Of a stretch of DNA of 38,773 nt, positions 1 through 8,893 are shown piece by piece. Every line of letters starts with the position of its first letter. Positions within the stretch are counted from its first letter, which is position 1. The stretch is from Desulfobulbaceae bacterium (GTDB lineage: Bacteria; Desulfobacterota; Desulfobulbia; Desulfobulbales; Desulfocapsaceae): contig JAABQY010000005.1 in NCBI GenBank assembly GCA_011391225.1, forward strand, positions 1-38,773, in the 5' to 3' direction. A program made the position numbers and the translations under genes. The notes beneath the pieces were generated by a model. That model was not told where the DNA came from. It worked only from the letters and a program-made list of their open reading frames with translations, and did no database searches.

Positions 1-1
1 G

Positions 2-1219
2 AAGTATCGTGACGGCCGTCTCTACACAGGCGAATTCAAAGGGGGAGAGAGTCATGGCCGTGGCACCCTGCAATATAGTGATGGATCGCGGTACGAGGGT
101 GGTTTCAGGGAAGGACTCCTGCACGGTGAGGGAGTACAGGAATATCCCGATGGTACCCTGTATCGGGGGAGTTTTATGGTTGGCAACAGGAATGGTCTTG
201 GGGAACTGCGATATGCCGACGGATCACGTTATAAAGGAGAATTCCTCGACAATAAAATGCATGGTGAGGGAACCATGGTCTATACAGACGGGAAAAAGTT
301 TTCCGGCATATTTATAGATGGCCAGCCCCAGATCCCACAAGACGAATCGACTGTGAGTAATGAGGATATTGTCAAGATTGAACCGACAATGCGGGAAGAA
401 ACTGCTGTAAAAAAAGAGTCTGTCCCTGCAGTGGCAAAGATGATTGCAGAAAAGGCACCGGCAACACCAGCAATACCGGCACTGCCACCAGCGACATTAG
501 TAAAGCCCGCGTCGCCGGCGTCGTCTGTCGAGAATATTCAACCGACAAAAAATCCCGAAGTTGTAGCCGTTTCGGCTCCGGTAATTCAGGCCGACAAAAG
601 CAATTTTCTTAAAGAAGGACTTTTTTATGCTGGCGAGGGTGGATCTCTTTTGGAGGGAACCGGCCAGGTACTTTTTCCAGATGGACGTGAATATCGCGGT
701 AAGTTTTTAAAAGGATTAATGCATGGGCCGGGCATAATCGACTTTGCCGGTGGTGATCGCTATGACGGTGAGCTGGCAAGTGGCCAAATTCACGGCTATG
801 GCACCTATCGCTATAGCGATGGCCGGGAATATAAAGGGGATTTTGTTAACGGCAAAAAGCAAGGTAATGGGGTTCTTACTTACCCCGATGGTACTCGATA
901 CGCCGGCGAATTTAAAAATGATCTTTACTCAGGGAGTGGTGAGTATAACTTTGCCGACGGGAGTCACTATAAAGGTGAATATGTCAACGGAAGCTTCAGC
1001 GGCCAGGGTGAACTTGTCTATTCTGACGGCAGCATATACAAGGGCGACTTTAACAATGACCTGCCACATGGAAAGGGAGTTTTGACTTCGGCCGATGGAA
1101 GTCGTTATGAAGGTGCTTTCAAACTCGGACGTCGCGACGGGCAAGGGCGCTTGGTTCGTGCAGATGGGCGGATTTTTGAAGGTGTTTTCGAGAATGACAA
1201 ACTGACCCAGAAGAAGTAA
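2..1219 (+). CDS. MORN-repeat protein, 5' partial
   Basis: The frame is open from base 2, so the gene starts outside the window; the ATG at 176 in the ORF track is internal. The visible 405 residues hold two blocks of MORN repeats (pattern YxGxFxxGxxHGxGxxxxxDG). About four lie before a linker rich in Pro, Ala, Lys and Val, and about seven follow it, each near 23 residues. MORN repeats form beta-hairpin arrays. In bacteria they are often in envelope-associated or scaffold proteins and their biochemical role is rarely known. No catalytic domain is visible. A small DUF4177 gene follows 53 bases downstream on the same strand. The repeat assignment is secure; the function is not. Confidence 0.85.
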   Translation, partial: KYRDGRLYTGEFKGGESHGRGTLQYSDGSRYEGGFREGLLHGEGVQEYPDGTLYRGSFMVGNRNGLGELRYADGSRYKGEFLDNKMHGEGTMVYTDGKKFSGIFIDGQPQIPQDESTVSNEDIVKIEPTMREETAVKKESVPAVAKMIAEKAPATPAIPALPPATLVKPASPASSVENIQPTKNPEVVAVSAPVIQADKSNFLKEGLFYAGEGGSLLEGTGQVLFPDGREYRGKFLKGLMHGPGIIDFAGGDRYDGELASGQIHGYGTYRYSDGREYKGDFVNGKKQGNGVLTYPDGTRYAGEFKNDLYSGSGEYNFADGSHYKGEYVNGSFSGQGELVYSDGSIYKGDFNNDLPHGKGVLTSADGSRYEGAFKLGRRDGQGRLVRADGRIFEGVFENDKLTQKK

Positions 1220-1272
1220 AGAGTCTTATATTGATAAGATAACGGGGAAGTAAATTTAAACAGGATGTAACT

Positions 1273-1698
1273 ATGCGTTGGAGTTATAAATCAGTACATT
1301 ACGAGTTGAAAAAAGAAGGGTTGCTAGGGAATACATTTCTTGATGAATCGGAAATTGAGCTGTCGCTCAACGAGTATGGTAAGGCGGGCTGGGAACTCAT
1401 TTCAATTCTGGAGACGCAAGAGGGCTTGATTGCCGTTTTCAAGCAACCGCTCAGTGACGGTAGACAGACGACGCCTTATTCGGAAGAAGAGGCCGAGCGA
1501 CCCTATGTGCCGCTTCGATCGCAAAAAGATGAATTTCGCCTTGAACCCGAGTCCCGCAAGGGTGGTAAGCAAACCGGTAAGAGCCAAGCATCGGTGGCGC
1601 CGGTTGATGATTATGAAATTGTTGGCGATGAGCAGGACGAGGAAGAACCGAAATCCCGGCCAGCAAAAGATGATATCGGTTCAATTGTTATCGAATAA
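1273..1698 (+). CDS. DUF4177 family small protein
   Basis: A 141-residue protein. The first 60 residues (start MRWSYKSVHYEL, then GKAGWELISIL and a closing IAVFKQP) match the pattern of DUF4177, a compact alpha/beta domain of unknown function defined by the N-G-W-E-L type core. The rest (about 65-141) is charged, low in hydrophobics and probably disordered, ending in an acidic stretch. No signal peptide or membrane segment is seen. The start has a weak AGGA about 8 bases upstream. It follows the MORN gene closely and may be co-transcribed with it. It is convergent with feoB, whose stop lies only 12 bases beyond, and I see no terminator between them. Confidence 0.75.
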   Translation: MRWSYKSVHYELKKEGLLGNTFLDESEIELSLNEYGKAGWELISILETQEGLIAVFKQPLSDGRQTTPYSEEEAERPYVPLRSQKDEFRLEPESRKGGKQTGKSQASVAPVDDYEIVGDEQDEEEPKSRPAKDDIGSIVIE

Positions 1699-1710
1699 GA
1701 CAAGTAAACC

Positions 1711-3918
1711 TCAGCCAAGGTTGAAAAACGTCCCGATCTGAAAAACCGCCACAGCCAAGAGATAGGCAATGATGGTGTTGAAGGCCATAGAAAAACCCGC
1801 CCATTTCCATGATGCTTCTTTGGCAATGCAGACCAGGGTGACGAAACAGGGAGAGTAAAACATGATAAAGACCAAAGCGGCAACAGCAACCACTCGGTTC
1901 CAATTATTATCTGCCTTCAGGTGGTCGCTTAAGGATTGAGAATCTGTCGTATTTACTTGTCCCATCGAATAGGCCGTTCCGAGAGTCGAAACTATAACTT
2001 CCTTGGCGGCAAAACCGCCGACGAGAGCAATGTCGGTGCGCCAATCAAATCCTGCCAGACGCGAAATTGGTTCCATACTGGTGCCGATTTTCCCCGCAAT
2101 CGATTGCCGCAAGGCCGTTTCAGCTTTTTCGTTGTTTATCGAGGTGATGGTGGCGTTGAGATTTTTGGCCGCATCAGACAATAGCCCATTCTTATTCTTC
2201 AATTCAGCAGCGATTTCCGGGGGAGCGGCGGCCATTGCAGCCTGATGTTTCTGGTCAAAGGATGCTGTAACCTCTTCGGGCAGGCCTGGGTAAGTCATCA
2301 TTGCCCATAGCAAGATGGAAATGCCGAGAATGACTGTGCCCGCTTTTTTCATATATTGATAGGTACGCTCCCAGGTATGTATGAAAAGGCCGCGAATAGT
2401 TGGGAAACGGTAGGGGGGCAGTTCCATGACAAAAGGGGTCGGAACTCCCCTGAGCACGGTTGAGCGCAGAAGTTTGGCGGCAAGCATCGCGACGATCCAT
2501 GCAAGCATTGTGAAAAAAAACATGTATTTGGCTTTGTTTTCGCCGAAAAATGTACCTATTAATAAAGCCAAGACCGGCAGCTTGGCGCCACAGTTCATGA
2601 AGGGAACGGTAAGCAAGGTAGCCATCCGTTCTTTCGGCGAGCGAAGCGTTCTTGTTGCCATAACTCCTGGAACGGCGCAGCCTCCGGCGATACCGCCGGA
2701 AACGATAAAAGGCATAACCGAGGAGCCATGCAGGCCAAAGATGCGAAATATCCTATCCATCATAAAAGCTACGCGAGCCAGGTAGCCGGAGTCCTCTAAG
2801 ATGGCAATGCCGAAAAACATGAACATGATCAGAGGGATAAATCCGAAAACACCTCCGACTCCATCGATTATTCCGGAAATGATCAAGGATTTGAGGACGC
2901 CATCCGGTAATCTCGCCTCGACAAGATTGCCAAGCCATTTGAAGGCATTTTCCAGCCAGGATACTGGCATTTCGCTCCAGCTGAAAGTGAATTGATACAG
3001 GGCAAAAAGGATGGCGAGCATGAATACAGGTCCGACTAAGCGGTTCGTCAGTACTTTGTCAATCTTGTCAGAGGTATAGAGACGGTCGGCGTCGAATTTT
3101 CGGGTCACAACGCCCTGCCGGAGGAGTGATTTGATATATCCGTATCGGTGATCGGCAATAATCGCTTCGGGATAAACATCAAGGGTCCGGTTGGTGTGTT
3201 CTGCGGTTTTATCAACGAGTTGCTCGAGAAGTTTGGCGGTTTTCGGTGAAATCTCCCGACCTTTCGCCTGAATCTGCTCGTCATTTTCCAAATATTTAAT
3301 GGCCGTATATCGGGAATGATAGGTTTCAGTCATCAGGGACTCGGAGGTGATTGTTTCGATCAGCTGAACGAGAGTGGAGTCGAGATCATCTCCATAAGAA
3401 ATATTCAGGGGCTTCCACTGCGGATTGTTGGATGCTACCTGCAAGGCGGCGCTGAGGAGAGCGTCTTTGCCAAATCCGGAACGGGCGATTATCGGTACGA
3501 CTGGAACCTGGAGATGTCTTGCCAAAACAGCCGCGTTAATCTCAATACCTCTCGCTTCGGCAACATCCATCATGTTCAAGGCAACTACCAGAGGCGCACC
3601 CAGTTCGAGGAGTTGACATGTCAGATAAAGGTTACGCTCAAGATTTGAGGCATCGACAATATTTATGACGACTTGGGGACGGTTATAAACCAGATAATCG
3701 CGAGCCACCAGTTCCTCTGCCGAATAGGCAGTCATCGAATAGGTGCCTGGAAGGTCGGTGATGACTATCGTCTGGTCTTCATAATGGAGGAGGCCTTCTT
3801 TATGGTCAACAGTTATTCCGGGATAATTGCCGACATGCTGTCTGGACCCTGTTAACTGATTGAAGAGAGTTGTCTTTCCTGCGTTTGGGTTGCCCGCCAG
3901 GGCCATTTTCAGCTGCAT
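1711..3918 (-). CDS. feoB: Ferrous iron transport protein B
   Basis: FeoB is the inner-membrane permease for Fe2+ with a cytosolic GTPase domain. The 735 residues are a normal length. G-protein motifs are in order: G1 GNPNAGKT (9-16), the G2 threonine in PGITVD (33-38), G3 DLPG (55-58), G4 NMMD (115-118). From about residue 285 there are multiple hydrophobic segments with the two Gate-type regions (for example GGIAGGCAVPG, and FMNCGAKLPVLALL). The ATG at 3918 has no strong ribosome site. It lies 59 bases after a feoA gene and is the last gene of the cluster. Family assignment is certain. Fe2+ as substrate is inferred from the family and the FeoA neighbours. Confidence 0.97.
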   Translation of the reverse strand: MQLKMALAGNPNAGKTTLFNQLTGSRQHVGNYPGITVDHKEGLLHYEDQTIVITDLPGTYSMTAYSAEELVARDYLVYNRPQVVINIVDASNLERNLYLTCQLLELGAPLVVALNMMDVAEARGIEINAAVLARHLQVPVVPIIARSGFGKDALLSAALQVASNNPQWKPLNISYGDDLDSTLVQLIETITSESLMTETYHSRYTAIKYLENDEQIQAKGREISPKTAKLLEQLVDKTAEHTNRTLDVYPEAIIADHRYGYIKSLLRQGVVTRKFDADRLYTSDKIDKVLTNRLVGPVFMLAILFALYQFTFSWSEMPVSWLENAFKWLGNLVEARLPDGVLKSLIISGIIDGVGGVFGFIPLIMFMFFGIAILEDSGYLARVAFMMDRIFRIFGLHGSSVMPFIVSGGIAGGCAVPGVMATRTLRSPKERMATLLTVPFMNCGAKLPVLALLIGTFFGENKAKYMFFFTMLAWIVAMLAAKLLRSTVLRGVPTPFVMELPPYRFPTIRGLFIHTWERTYQYMKKAGTVILGISILLWAMMTYPGLPEEVTASFDQKHQAAMAAAPPEIAAELKNKNGLLSDAAKNLNATITSINNEKAETALRQSIAGKIGTSMEPISRLAGFDWRTDIALVGGFAAKEVIVSTLGTAYSMGQVNTTDSQSLSDHLKADNNWNRVVAVAALVFIMFYSPCFVTLVCIAKEASWKWAGFSMAFNTIIAYLLAVAVFQIGTFFNLG

Positions 3919-3977
3919 TGGTTTTGAGTGTTGATGGGTTGAAAATGAAAAAATGGTGAACGGGAAGAGCTGAAAGG

Positions 3978-4211
3978 CTATTCGACCTCAACGAGAATAT
4001 GATCGGCCTCATTATTTCGCAGAGTAATGGTACTATCAAGAATGCGGATTGCCACTGGGTCATGAAGTGGGGCACGGCCGCAAACCTTTATGCGAGTGCC
4101 TGGGATTAGTCCCATCTCGCGCAAGCGCCTTCCCAGTTCACCGGCAACACTGATCGCTTTTATGATACCGTGCTGATTTTTCTGCATTTGTCGTAAACAA
4201 ATATTGTTCAT
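3978..4211 (-). CDS. feoA: FeoA protein (copy next to feoB)
   Basis: FeoA is a small SH3-like cytosolic partner of FeoB needed for Fe2+ uptake. I start at the ATG at 4211 rather than the ORF-track start at 4304: AAGGA lies six bases upstream, and the resulting 77-aa protein (MNNICLRQMQKNQHG...) aligns end to end with the other FeoA at 4966-5208. The core GELGRRLREMGLIPGT and the closing LRNNEADHILVEVE are typical of FeoA. It sits 32 bases after the Cys-rich gene and 59 bases before feoB, so one transcript is likely. Confidence 0.93.
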   Translation of the reverse strand: MNNICLRQMQKNQHGIIKAISVAGELGRRLREMGLIPGTRIKVCGRAPLHDPVAIRILDSTITLRNNEADHILVEVE

Positions 4212-4243
4212 TACCCGTCCTTGATAAAATTCCGCGGCTTTTT

Positions 4244-4414
4244 TTATGTCTCTTTTGTCGAACAACCTGGAGCGGCACTGCAGGAGCAACAACCTTGCCC
4301 ACAAGACATCTGTGCTTTTTTATCGAAAGCCGTGCGCCATTGCCGGTAAAACTTGCGACCGGTAAAAAAGGCACTTACCAATATAATTATTAATATTAAT
4401 GATGTTTCCGCCAT
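4244..4414 (-). CDS. FeoB-associated Cys-rich membrane protein, 56 aa
   Basis: This ORF is too short for the supplied track. Reading the minus strand from the ATG at 4414 gives 56 residues: MAETSLILIIILVSAFFTG, one N-terminal membrane helix, a basic stretch (RKFYRQWR), then a Cys-rich tail (SCGQGCCSCSAAPGC) before the TAA at 4244. Helix, basic segment and CxxxCCxC-type tail are the features of the small FeoB-associated Cys-rich membrane protein family found beside feoB in many anaerobes. The tail may bind iron or another metal; that is inference. The gene lies between the FeoA-like gene and feoA. No strong Shine-Dalgarno is seen. Confidence 0.8.
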   Translation of the reverse strand: MAETSLILIIILVSAFFTGRKFYRQWRTAFDKKAQMSCGQGCCSCSAAPGCSTKET

Positions 4415-4434
4415 AATCTTGACCCCATGCGCTC

Positions 4435-4452
4435 AGTTAGATACACCTAACT
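4435..4452. promoter_or_regulatory. Palindrome AGTTAGATACACCTAACT, candidate metalloregulator operator
   Basis: The arms AGTTAG and CTAACT are perfect 6-bp inverted repeats around a 6-base centre, 20 bases upstream of the Cys-rich gene and ahead of feoA-feoB. The core TTAG-N6-CTAA recurs at 4891-4904. TTAGG/CCTAA half-sites are typical of DtxR/IdeR/MntR-family metal-dependent repressors, so iron control is a reasonable inference. No regulator gene is in the window. Confidence 0.4.
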
Positions 4453-4455
4453 TAT

Positions 4456-4474
4456 CGGGCAAAAAATAAGCCCG
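4456..4474. repeat. Short hairpin between feo genes
   Basis: CGGGC and GCCCG flank an A-rich 9-base loop (AAAAAATAA) in the 84-base gap between the FeoA-like gene and the Cys-rich gene. The 5-bp stem lacks a following T-run on the minus strand. It may be a weak processing or attenuation hairpin, or chance. Confidence 0.25.
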
Positions 4475-4498
4475 AATAATCGGACGTTATGTGCACTT

Positions 4499-4810
4499 CT
4501 AAAGGTTTGTAACTAAAATATTTTGTGATACATCTGCGTCGAAGCTGACTGTACCCCCGTTCACCTTCAGAATGCAACGGCTGCCTTTACCGGAACAGAT
4601 AATGTCTGCCTCAACCCCCGGATACACTCCCATCGCCGCAATACGACTGCATATTGCCCGGTCGCCCGTGACTTTGCAGATTTTGATCCGGCCCGTTTCA
4701 CCTCTTTTTGACAGAGGGGAGACCAAATCGCTGCAGTGGTGTCTGCCTAAGCATTTTTTTACCGTATCAGTAAAGCAGGAACTGTTTCCTTTGTCTCTTT
4801 TTCGCAGCAT
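4499..4810 (-). CDS. Divergent FeoA-domain protein
   Basis: I take the ATG at 4810, which has GGAG about seven bases upstream; the track start at 4846 is a TTG. The 103-residue product has a non-conserved N-terminal part of about 38 residues containing CFTDTVKKCLGRHHC. A FeoA-like SH3 core follows: RGETGRIKICKVTGD, AAMGVYPGVEADII, and a closing VSFDADVSQNILV. It lacks the ELGRRLREMG segment of the two other FeoA copies. It is therefore a distinct subgroup, perhaps a regulator or accessory factor for FeoB. Position in the feo cluster supports an iron role; the exact function is unknown. Confidence 0.75.
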   Translation of the reverse strand: MLRKRDKGNSSCFTDTVKKCLGRHHCSDLVSPLSKRGETGRIKICKVTGDRAICSRIAAMGVYPGVEADIICSGKGSRCILKVNGGTVSFDADVSQNILVTNL

Positions 4811-4890
4811 CGTATTCTCCGTAGTGTGATCCTTTAGGTACCCCAAACACTAATCGCAGTCAACAGTTATTTCAATGTACCAGAATATTA

Positions 4891-4904
4891 TTAGGGGATA
4901 CTAA
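4891..4904. promoter_or_regulatory. Second TTAG-N6-CTAA box
   Basis: TTAGGGGATACTAA has the same half-sites and spacing as the palindrome at 4437-4450. It lies in the 155-base gap 81 bases upstream of the FeoA-like gene. A more degenerate relative (TTTAGGTACCCCAAA) occurs at 4833-4847 in the same gap. Repetition ahead of successive feo units suggests operators for one metal-dependent repressor of DtxR type. This is inference from spacing and context. Confidence 0.35.
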
Positions 4905-4965
4905 CAGGATTTTGAAGAGGGCACGAACAGGAGCTTGAACATTTACTCCAAGGTTTAGTTGAGAA

Positions 4966-5208
4966 TTAAGGAGCAGCTTCTGTTTCGACCATGATGTGAT
5001 CTGCTTCATTATTACGCAGGGTAAGCGTGCTGTCCATAACCCTGAGGGCCACAGGGTCATTGAGCGGAGCCCTCCCTTGAACGGTGATTTCCGTGCCCGG
5101 GACAAGGCCCATTTCTCGGATTCGTCTTCCCAGTTCTCCTCCGACCTTGATTGAGATAATGATACCTGATTGATGTTTGGCCATTTGTCGCATATTGATT
5201 ATTGCCAT
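4966..5208 (-). CDS. feoA: FeoA protein (first copy of the cluster)
   Basis: An 80-aa protein of standard FeoA length. GELGRRIREMGLVPGTEI and LRNNEADHIMVETE are nearly identical to the copy beside feoB, so the two are recent or co-maintained duplicates. The ATG at 5208 is preceded by AAAGGT about 8 bases upstream. It is 42 bases downstream of glnS on the same strand. I see no terminator between them, so read-through from glnS is possible. It may act in the same FeoB complex, or serve a second FeoB elsewhere. Confidence 0.92.
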   Translation of the reverse strand: MAIINMRQMAKHQSGIIISIKVGGELGRRIREMGLVPGTEITVQGRAPLNDPVALRVMDSTLTLRNNEADHIMVETEAAP

Positions 5209-5250
5209 TGGTTGTTACCTTTTTTCGACAAGATGTTCAAAAGAGCCTCA

Positions 5251-6936
5251 CTATTTGTTGGCACCCCAGGAGTCTTTGAGGGTCACAGTTCTGTTTAATA
5301 CCGGTCGACCGATTAGTGACTCAACATGATCGGCGCAGAAATACCCCAAACGCTCGAACTGAATTTTGTCGTCGGGATGCAGTTCCATGAGGCTCGGTTC
5401 GGCCATTGCGTTGCTGACTACGATCTTGGAATGGGGGTTCATTTGGTCGAGAAAATCTACGTTCTTGTCGGCTTCCGGATCTTCAACTTTGAAAAGTCTG
5501 TCGAATAAGCGGACGGTTACCGGCATGGCTTTTTCTGCCGACACCCAGTGGATTGTCCCTTTGACCTTACGCCCATCCGGAGCGGCCCCTCCCCGGGTTT
5601 CCGGGTCGTAGGTACAGTGGATTTCGGTAATTTTCCCACTTTCAGCATCTGTCACATGGGATACATAGCGGATGAGATAGGCAAAGCGCAACCGAACTTC
5701 CCGGTCGGGCCCGAGGCGGTGATATTTTTTTGGTGGATCTTCCATAAAATCATCACGTTCTATATACAGTTCGCGGGTGAAAGGCACCCTACGTTCGCCC
5801 ATTTTCGGATTTTGGGGATGATTCATTGCCGCCATCTCTTCAACTTGTCCGACGGGGTAATTATCAATTATCACCTTTATCGGATCGAGAACACACATTC
5901 TCCGGGGCGCGCTGACGTTTAGATCGCTACGGATTTCATTTTCCAGAACCCCCATATCAATACGGCTTTCACTCTTGCCGATGCCGATTGTCTTGCAAAA
6001 ATTACGCAGTGATGCCGGGGTGTAACCACGCCGACGCAGCCCTGAGATGGTCAGCATCCGCGGATCGTCCCAACCATCGACATATTTCCCCATCACCATT
6101 TTCAACAGCTTACGCTTGCTCATAACCGTATAACTCAGGTTGAGTCGGGCGAATTCGATCTGGCGCGGATGGCATGGAGTGTTAAGAGAGTCAAGTACCC
6201 AATCGTACAAGGGGCGATGGTCTTCAAATTCCAAGGTGCAGAGAGAATGGGTAATGTTTTCCAGCATGTCGGAGAGACAATGAGTGTAATCGTACATGGG
6301 GTAGATCACCCAGGTATCAGCGGTGCGGTGATGGTGGTCCTTGAGAATTCTGTAAATGACCGGATCACGCATATTGACGTTAGGCGAGGTCATGTCGATT
6401 TTGGCGCGGAGGACATGACTCCCCTCAGCAAACTCGCCGCTCTTCATGCGCTCGAATAGATCAAGGTTTTCAGCGACACTGCGGTTGCGGTAGGGGCTTT
6501 CTTTGCCCGGTTCGGTTAAGGTGCCACGGTATTGTCGAATTTCATCAGGGGACAACTGACACACATAGGCCTTGTCGATTTTGATAAGTGCCGCAGCAAA
6601 TTCATAGAGTTGCGGAAAATAGTCCGAGGCATACAGAGCTTCCTTGCCCCAATGAAATCCCAACCACTTGACGTCTTCTTTGATGGACTCGACATAGCTG
6701 ACATCTTCCTTACTGGGATTGGTGTCGTCGAATCGCAGGTTGCAAGCGCCGCCGGTTTCTCCAGCAATACCGAAATTCAGGCAGATCGATTTGGCATGAC
6801 CTATGTGCAGAAAACCATTAGGTTCCGGTGGAAACCTGGTGATAGTCCGATGGTGTTTACCGGATTGCAGATCTTCAGCAATTATTTGACGAATAAAGTC
6901 AAGTGGCCTGCCTTCAGATTCTTCTCTTGTTTCCAT
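5251..6936 (-). CDS. glnS: Glutaminyl-tRNA synthetase
   Basis: Charges tRNA-Gln with glutamine in the cytoplasm. It is a class I synthetase of 561 residues, close to the usual 550-560. The HIGH motif sits in [15 protein letters not shown] (about 41-55) and the KMSKS equivalent is VMSKRKL. The C-terminal anticodon-binding beta-barrels are present ([25 protein letters not shown]). Recognition is clear. The start ATG at 6936 lacks an obvious Shine-Dalgarno. It follows gltX by 89 bases on the same strand. Its substrate tRNA-Gln is also in this window at 11.8 kb. Confidence 0.97.
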   Translation of the reverse strand: METREESEGRPLDFIRQIIAEDLQSGKHHRTITRFPPEPNGFLHIGHAKSICLNFGIAGETGGACNLRFDDTNPSKEDVSYVESIKEDVKWLGFHWGKEALYASDYFPQLYEFAAALIKIDKAYVCQLSPDEIRQYRGTLTEPGKESPYRNRSVAENLDLFERMKSGEFAEGSHVLRAKIDMTSPNVNMRDPVIYRILKDHHHRTADTWVIYPMYDYTHCLSDMLENITHSLCTLEFEDHRPLYDWVLDSLNTPCHPRQIEFARLNLSYTVMSKRKLLKMVMGKYVDGWDDPRMLTISGLRRRGYTPASLRNFCKTIGIGKSESRIDMGVLENEIRSDLNVSAPRRMCVLDPIKVIIDNYPVGQVEEMAAMNHPQNPKMGERRVPFTRELYIERDDFMEDPPKKYHRLGPDREVRLRFAYLIRYVSHVTDAESGKITEIHCTYDPETRGGAAPDGRKVKGTIHWVSAEKAMPVTVRLFDRLFKVEDPEADKNVDFLDQMNPHSKIVVSNAMAEPSLMELHPDDKIQFERLGYFCADHVESLIGRPVLNRTVTLKDSWGANK

Positions 6937-7025
6937 AAATATAGACCAGTTTAATGGTGAACCGTTTAGTCTCTTAGAAAGATTATTTGGATACTTTTCG
7001 TGAAGAGACTTATCCCTTTGTGGGG

Positions 7026-8510
7026 TTATACGAGGTTGAAAAACTTTTCAATATCCCGGAGGCGTCGAACGACGGTTTCTCTGCCGATGGTCAGGATGAT
7101 GTCAAACATCGACGGGCCGGCGAGTTGACCGGTGACCACAGTACGCATTGCATTGATGAGAATACCGGGTTTAATCGACAACTCCTCGGCGAATTCCCGA
7201 GCCACTCTTTCTGTTTCCTCCAAAGTGAACTGGTTAAGTTTTTCGTATCTGGCGGCAAGTTCGGGTAACCAGGTTTGCAATTCAGCAAATTTCAACACAT
7301 TTTTTTCGAGCGGCTTCGCATCAATAATGAAGTCGTCGGCAAAATACGCTCTGCCTAGAGATGTAAAATCTTTGAGGGTGTGAAAGCGGTCTCTGATAAG
7401 TGTAAGGGTGTCGAGATACCATCTTTCTTTGTCGGAAGCATAACACTCCTGCCACAGATTCTCCGCTTCAAGCTCCTTTCGCACCATCTTTCCAAGTTCG
7501 CTGATCGCCATGCTCCTGAGATAGTGTTCATTATAGTAGATGGCTTTAGGATCGGTAATGAATTTCGGGTCATCTTTTTTATAGTTGAAAATGGCGCTCG
7601 ACTTGTTGATCCGTTCAAGGGAAAAATCTCGAATGAGTTCATCTTTTGAAAAGAATTCCTGGTCGTTACCGGCAGACCATCCGAGCAGGGCGAGAAAATT
7701 ATTGAAAGCCCAGGGAATGAAGCCGTTGTCTCTATAGAATTGCACAGCTACTATTTCGCCATGACTGCGTTTCGAAATTTTTGCCTTTTTGGTGTCAAGG
7801 GTAAGCGGCATATGGCCAAAAATTGGGAGTGGTGCCTCCAAAGCTTCATACAGCAGTACCTGCTTCAGGGTGTTTGTCATATGGTCCTGGCCGCGAATAA
7901 TGTGGGTTATGCGGTCGCGGATGTCGTCGACCACATTGCAGAGGAGATAGAGCGGTTTGCCGTTTGATCGAACAATTACAAAGTCGTCAATTTCTGAGTA
8001 AGTGGCTTCAATTCTACCAAAAATTTTATCATCATACCCGAGTAAACCGCATCTGTCCGGCACCTTGAAGCGGACAACGGCAGGGATTTTGGCAGCTTCT
8101 TTGGCAGCAATTACTTCGATGGAGAGGTTGCGGCAGGTTCGGTCATAACCCAGAGGTTTTTTGGCGGCGAGTGCAGCTTGGCGTTTTGCTTCAAGCTCTT
8201 CTTTGGTGCAAAAACATTTGTAGGCTGCCCCCGTGGCCAACAATTTCTCAGAGGCATCTATATGATCTGCTTCAAAATCCGTTTGGAAGTAGGGCCCTTC
8301 ATCATAATCAATACCAAGCCATTCGAGACCATCAATGATACCTTTGATCGATTCAGCGCTTGAGCGGCCAGTGTCGGTATCTTCAATGCGAAGAATCAGT
8401 TTGCCTCCGGTTTTCTTAGCGTACAGCCAGTTGTAAAGAGCCGTTCTTGCGCCTCCGATATGCAGATACCCGGTAGGGCTTGGTGGAAAACGCAGTCGCG
8501 TTTCAGTCAT
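7026..8510 (-). CDS. gltX: Glutamyl-tRNA synthetase
   Basis: Attaches glutamate to tRNA-Glu. It is a class I synthetase of 494 residues, the usual bacterial length. [17 protein letters not shown] holds the HIGH-type motif (about residues 8-24) and KISKRSHG the KMSKS motif. LRIEDTD is also typical of the catalytic domain. The alpha-helical anticodon-binding domain ends at FFNLV. GGAG lies about seven bases upstream of the ATG at 8510. It is separated from serA, which points the other way, by a 383-base divergent intergenic region, and is probably transcribed together with glnS. Confidence 0.97.
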   Translation of the reverse strand: MTETRLRFPPSPTGYLHIGGARTALYNWLYAKKTGGKLILRIEDTDTGRSSAESIKGIIDGLEWLGIDYDEGPYFQTDFEADHIDASEKLLATGAAYKCFCTKEELEAKRQAALAAKKPLGYDRTCRNLSIEVIAAKEAAKIPAVVRFKVPDRCGLLGYDDKIFGRIEATYSEIDDFVIVRSNGKPLYLLCNVVDDIRDRITHIIRGQDHMTNTLKQVLLYEALEAPLPIFGHMPLTLDTKKAKISKRSHGEIVAVQFYRDNGFIPWAFNNFLALLGWSAGNDQEFFSKDELIRDFSLERINKSSAIFNYKKDDPKFITDPKAIYYNEHYLRSMAISELGKMVRKELEAENLWQECYASDKERWYLDTLTLIRDRFHTLKDFTSLGRAYFADDFIIDAKPLEKNVLKFAELQTWLPELAARYEKLNQFTLEETERVAREFAEELSIKPGILINAMRTVVTGQLAGPSMFDIILTIGRETVVRRLRDIEKFFNLV

Positions 8511-8893
8511 AAGGTGCTCCCACTGGCAGTTTTTTCAGCCAGAATAATGAAAAATAATTTTATATGATCGCTAAGTCACTCATGGAAATAAGTGGTATGC
8601 GTGCTCAATGCAAGGTTTTTGCCACGAGTATATTGCCGGTTGTTATATATCGTTTTCAAACTCAATATACAACATTATAGCGGTTGGAGCAATTTGGGCA
8701 ACGAAGGTTGGGACACCGGAAAAACCACCCGTCGGAGCAGATAACCACCGTTTTTTTTGATTGTTCTATGAATGGGAAGTTTGTATAGTTTTTCATTTTT
8801 TACCGAGAAGTTGTTGGTAGGCGACATATCCTGTGTGAATGCTGACTGTGGTTGGTCCGCTTCGTTCTGTCGAACTTTTTTGAGGGGAATACG
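8511..8893. other. Divergent intergenic region gltX / serA
   Basis: 383 bases without a convincing gene. It must hold the promoters for gltX (minus) and serA (plus). The one good promoter-like sequence is listed separately. An 8-bp inverted repeat (GTATATTG at 8628-8635, CAATATAC at 8663-8670) brackets an AT-rich 27-base segment, which could be chance in such sequence. I see no T-box, riboswitch or terminator pattern that I can support. Confidence 0.5.
8761..8789 (+). promoter_or_regulatory. Candidate sigma-70 promoter for serA
   Basis: TTGTTC, a 17-base spacer, then TATAGT (five of six matches to TATAAT). The expected start of transcription near 8796 would leave a leader of about 100 bases before serA. 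The -35 is weak, so the call is tentative. Confidence 0.35.

Noticed and set aside
744-1144. ORFs in other frames across the MORN repeats
   Set aside because: Periodic shadow frames caused by the repeated codons.
4138-4374. 78-aa minus-strand ORF in the feo cluster
   Set aside because: Out of frame with both feoA and the Cys-rich gene, which explain the same DNA better.
8628-8670. 8-bp inverted repeat GTATATTG / CAATATAC upstream of serA
   Set aside because: Short arms, a 27-base loop and AT-rich sequence make chance likely.
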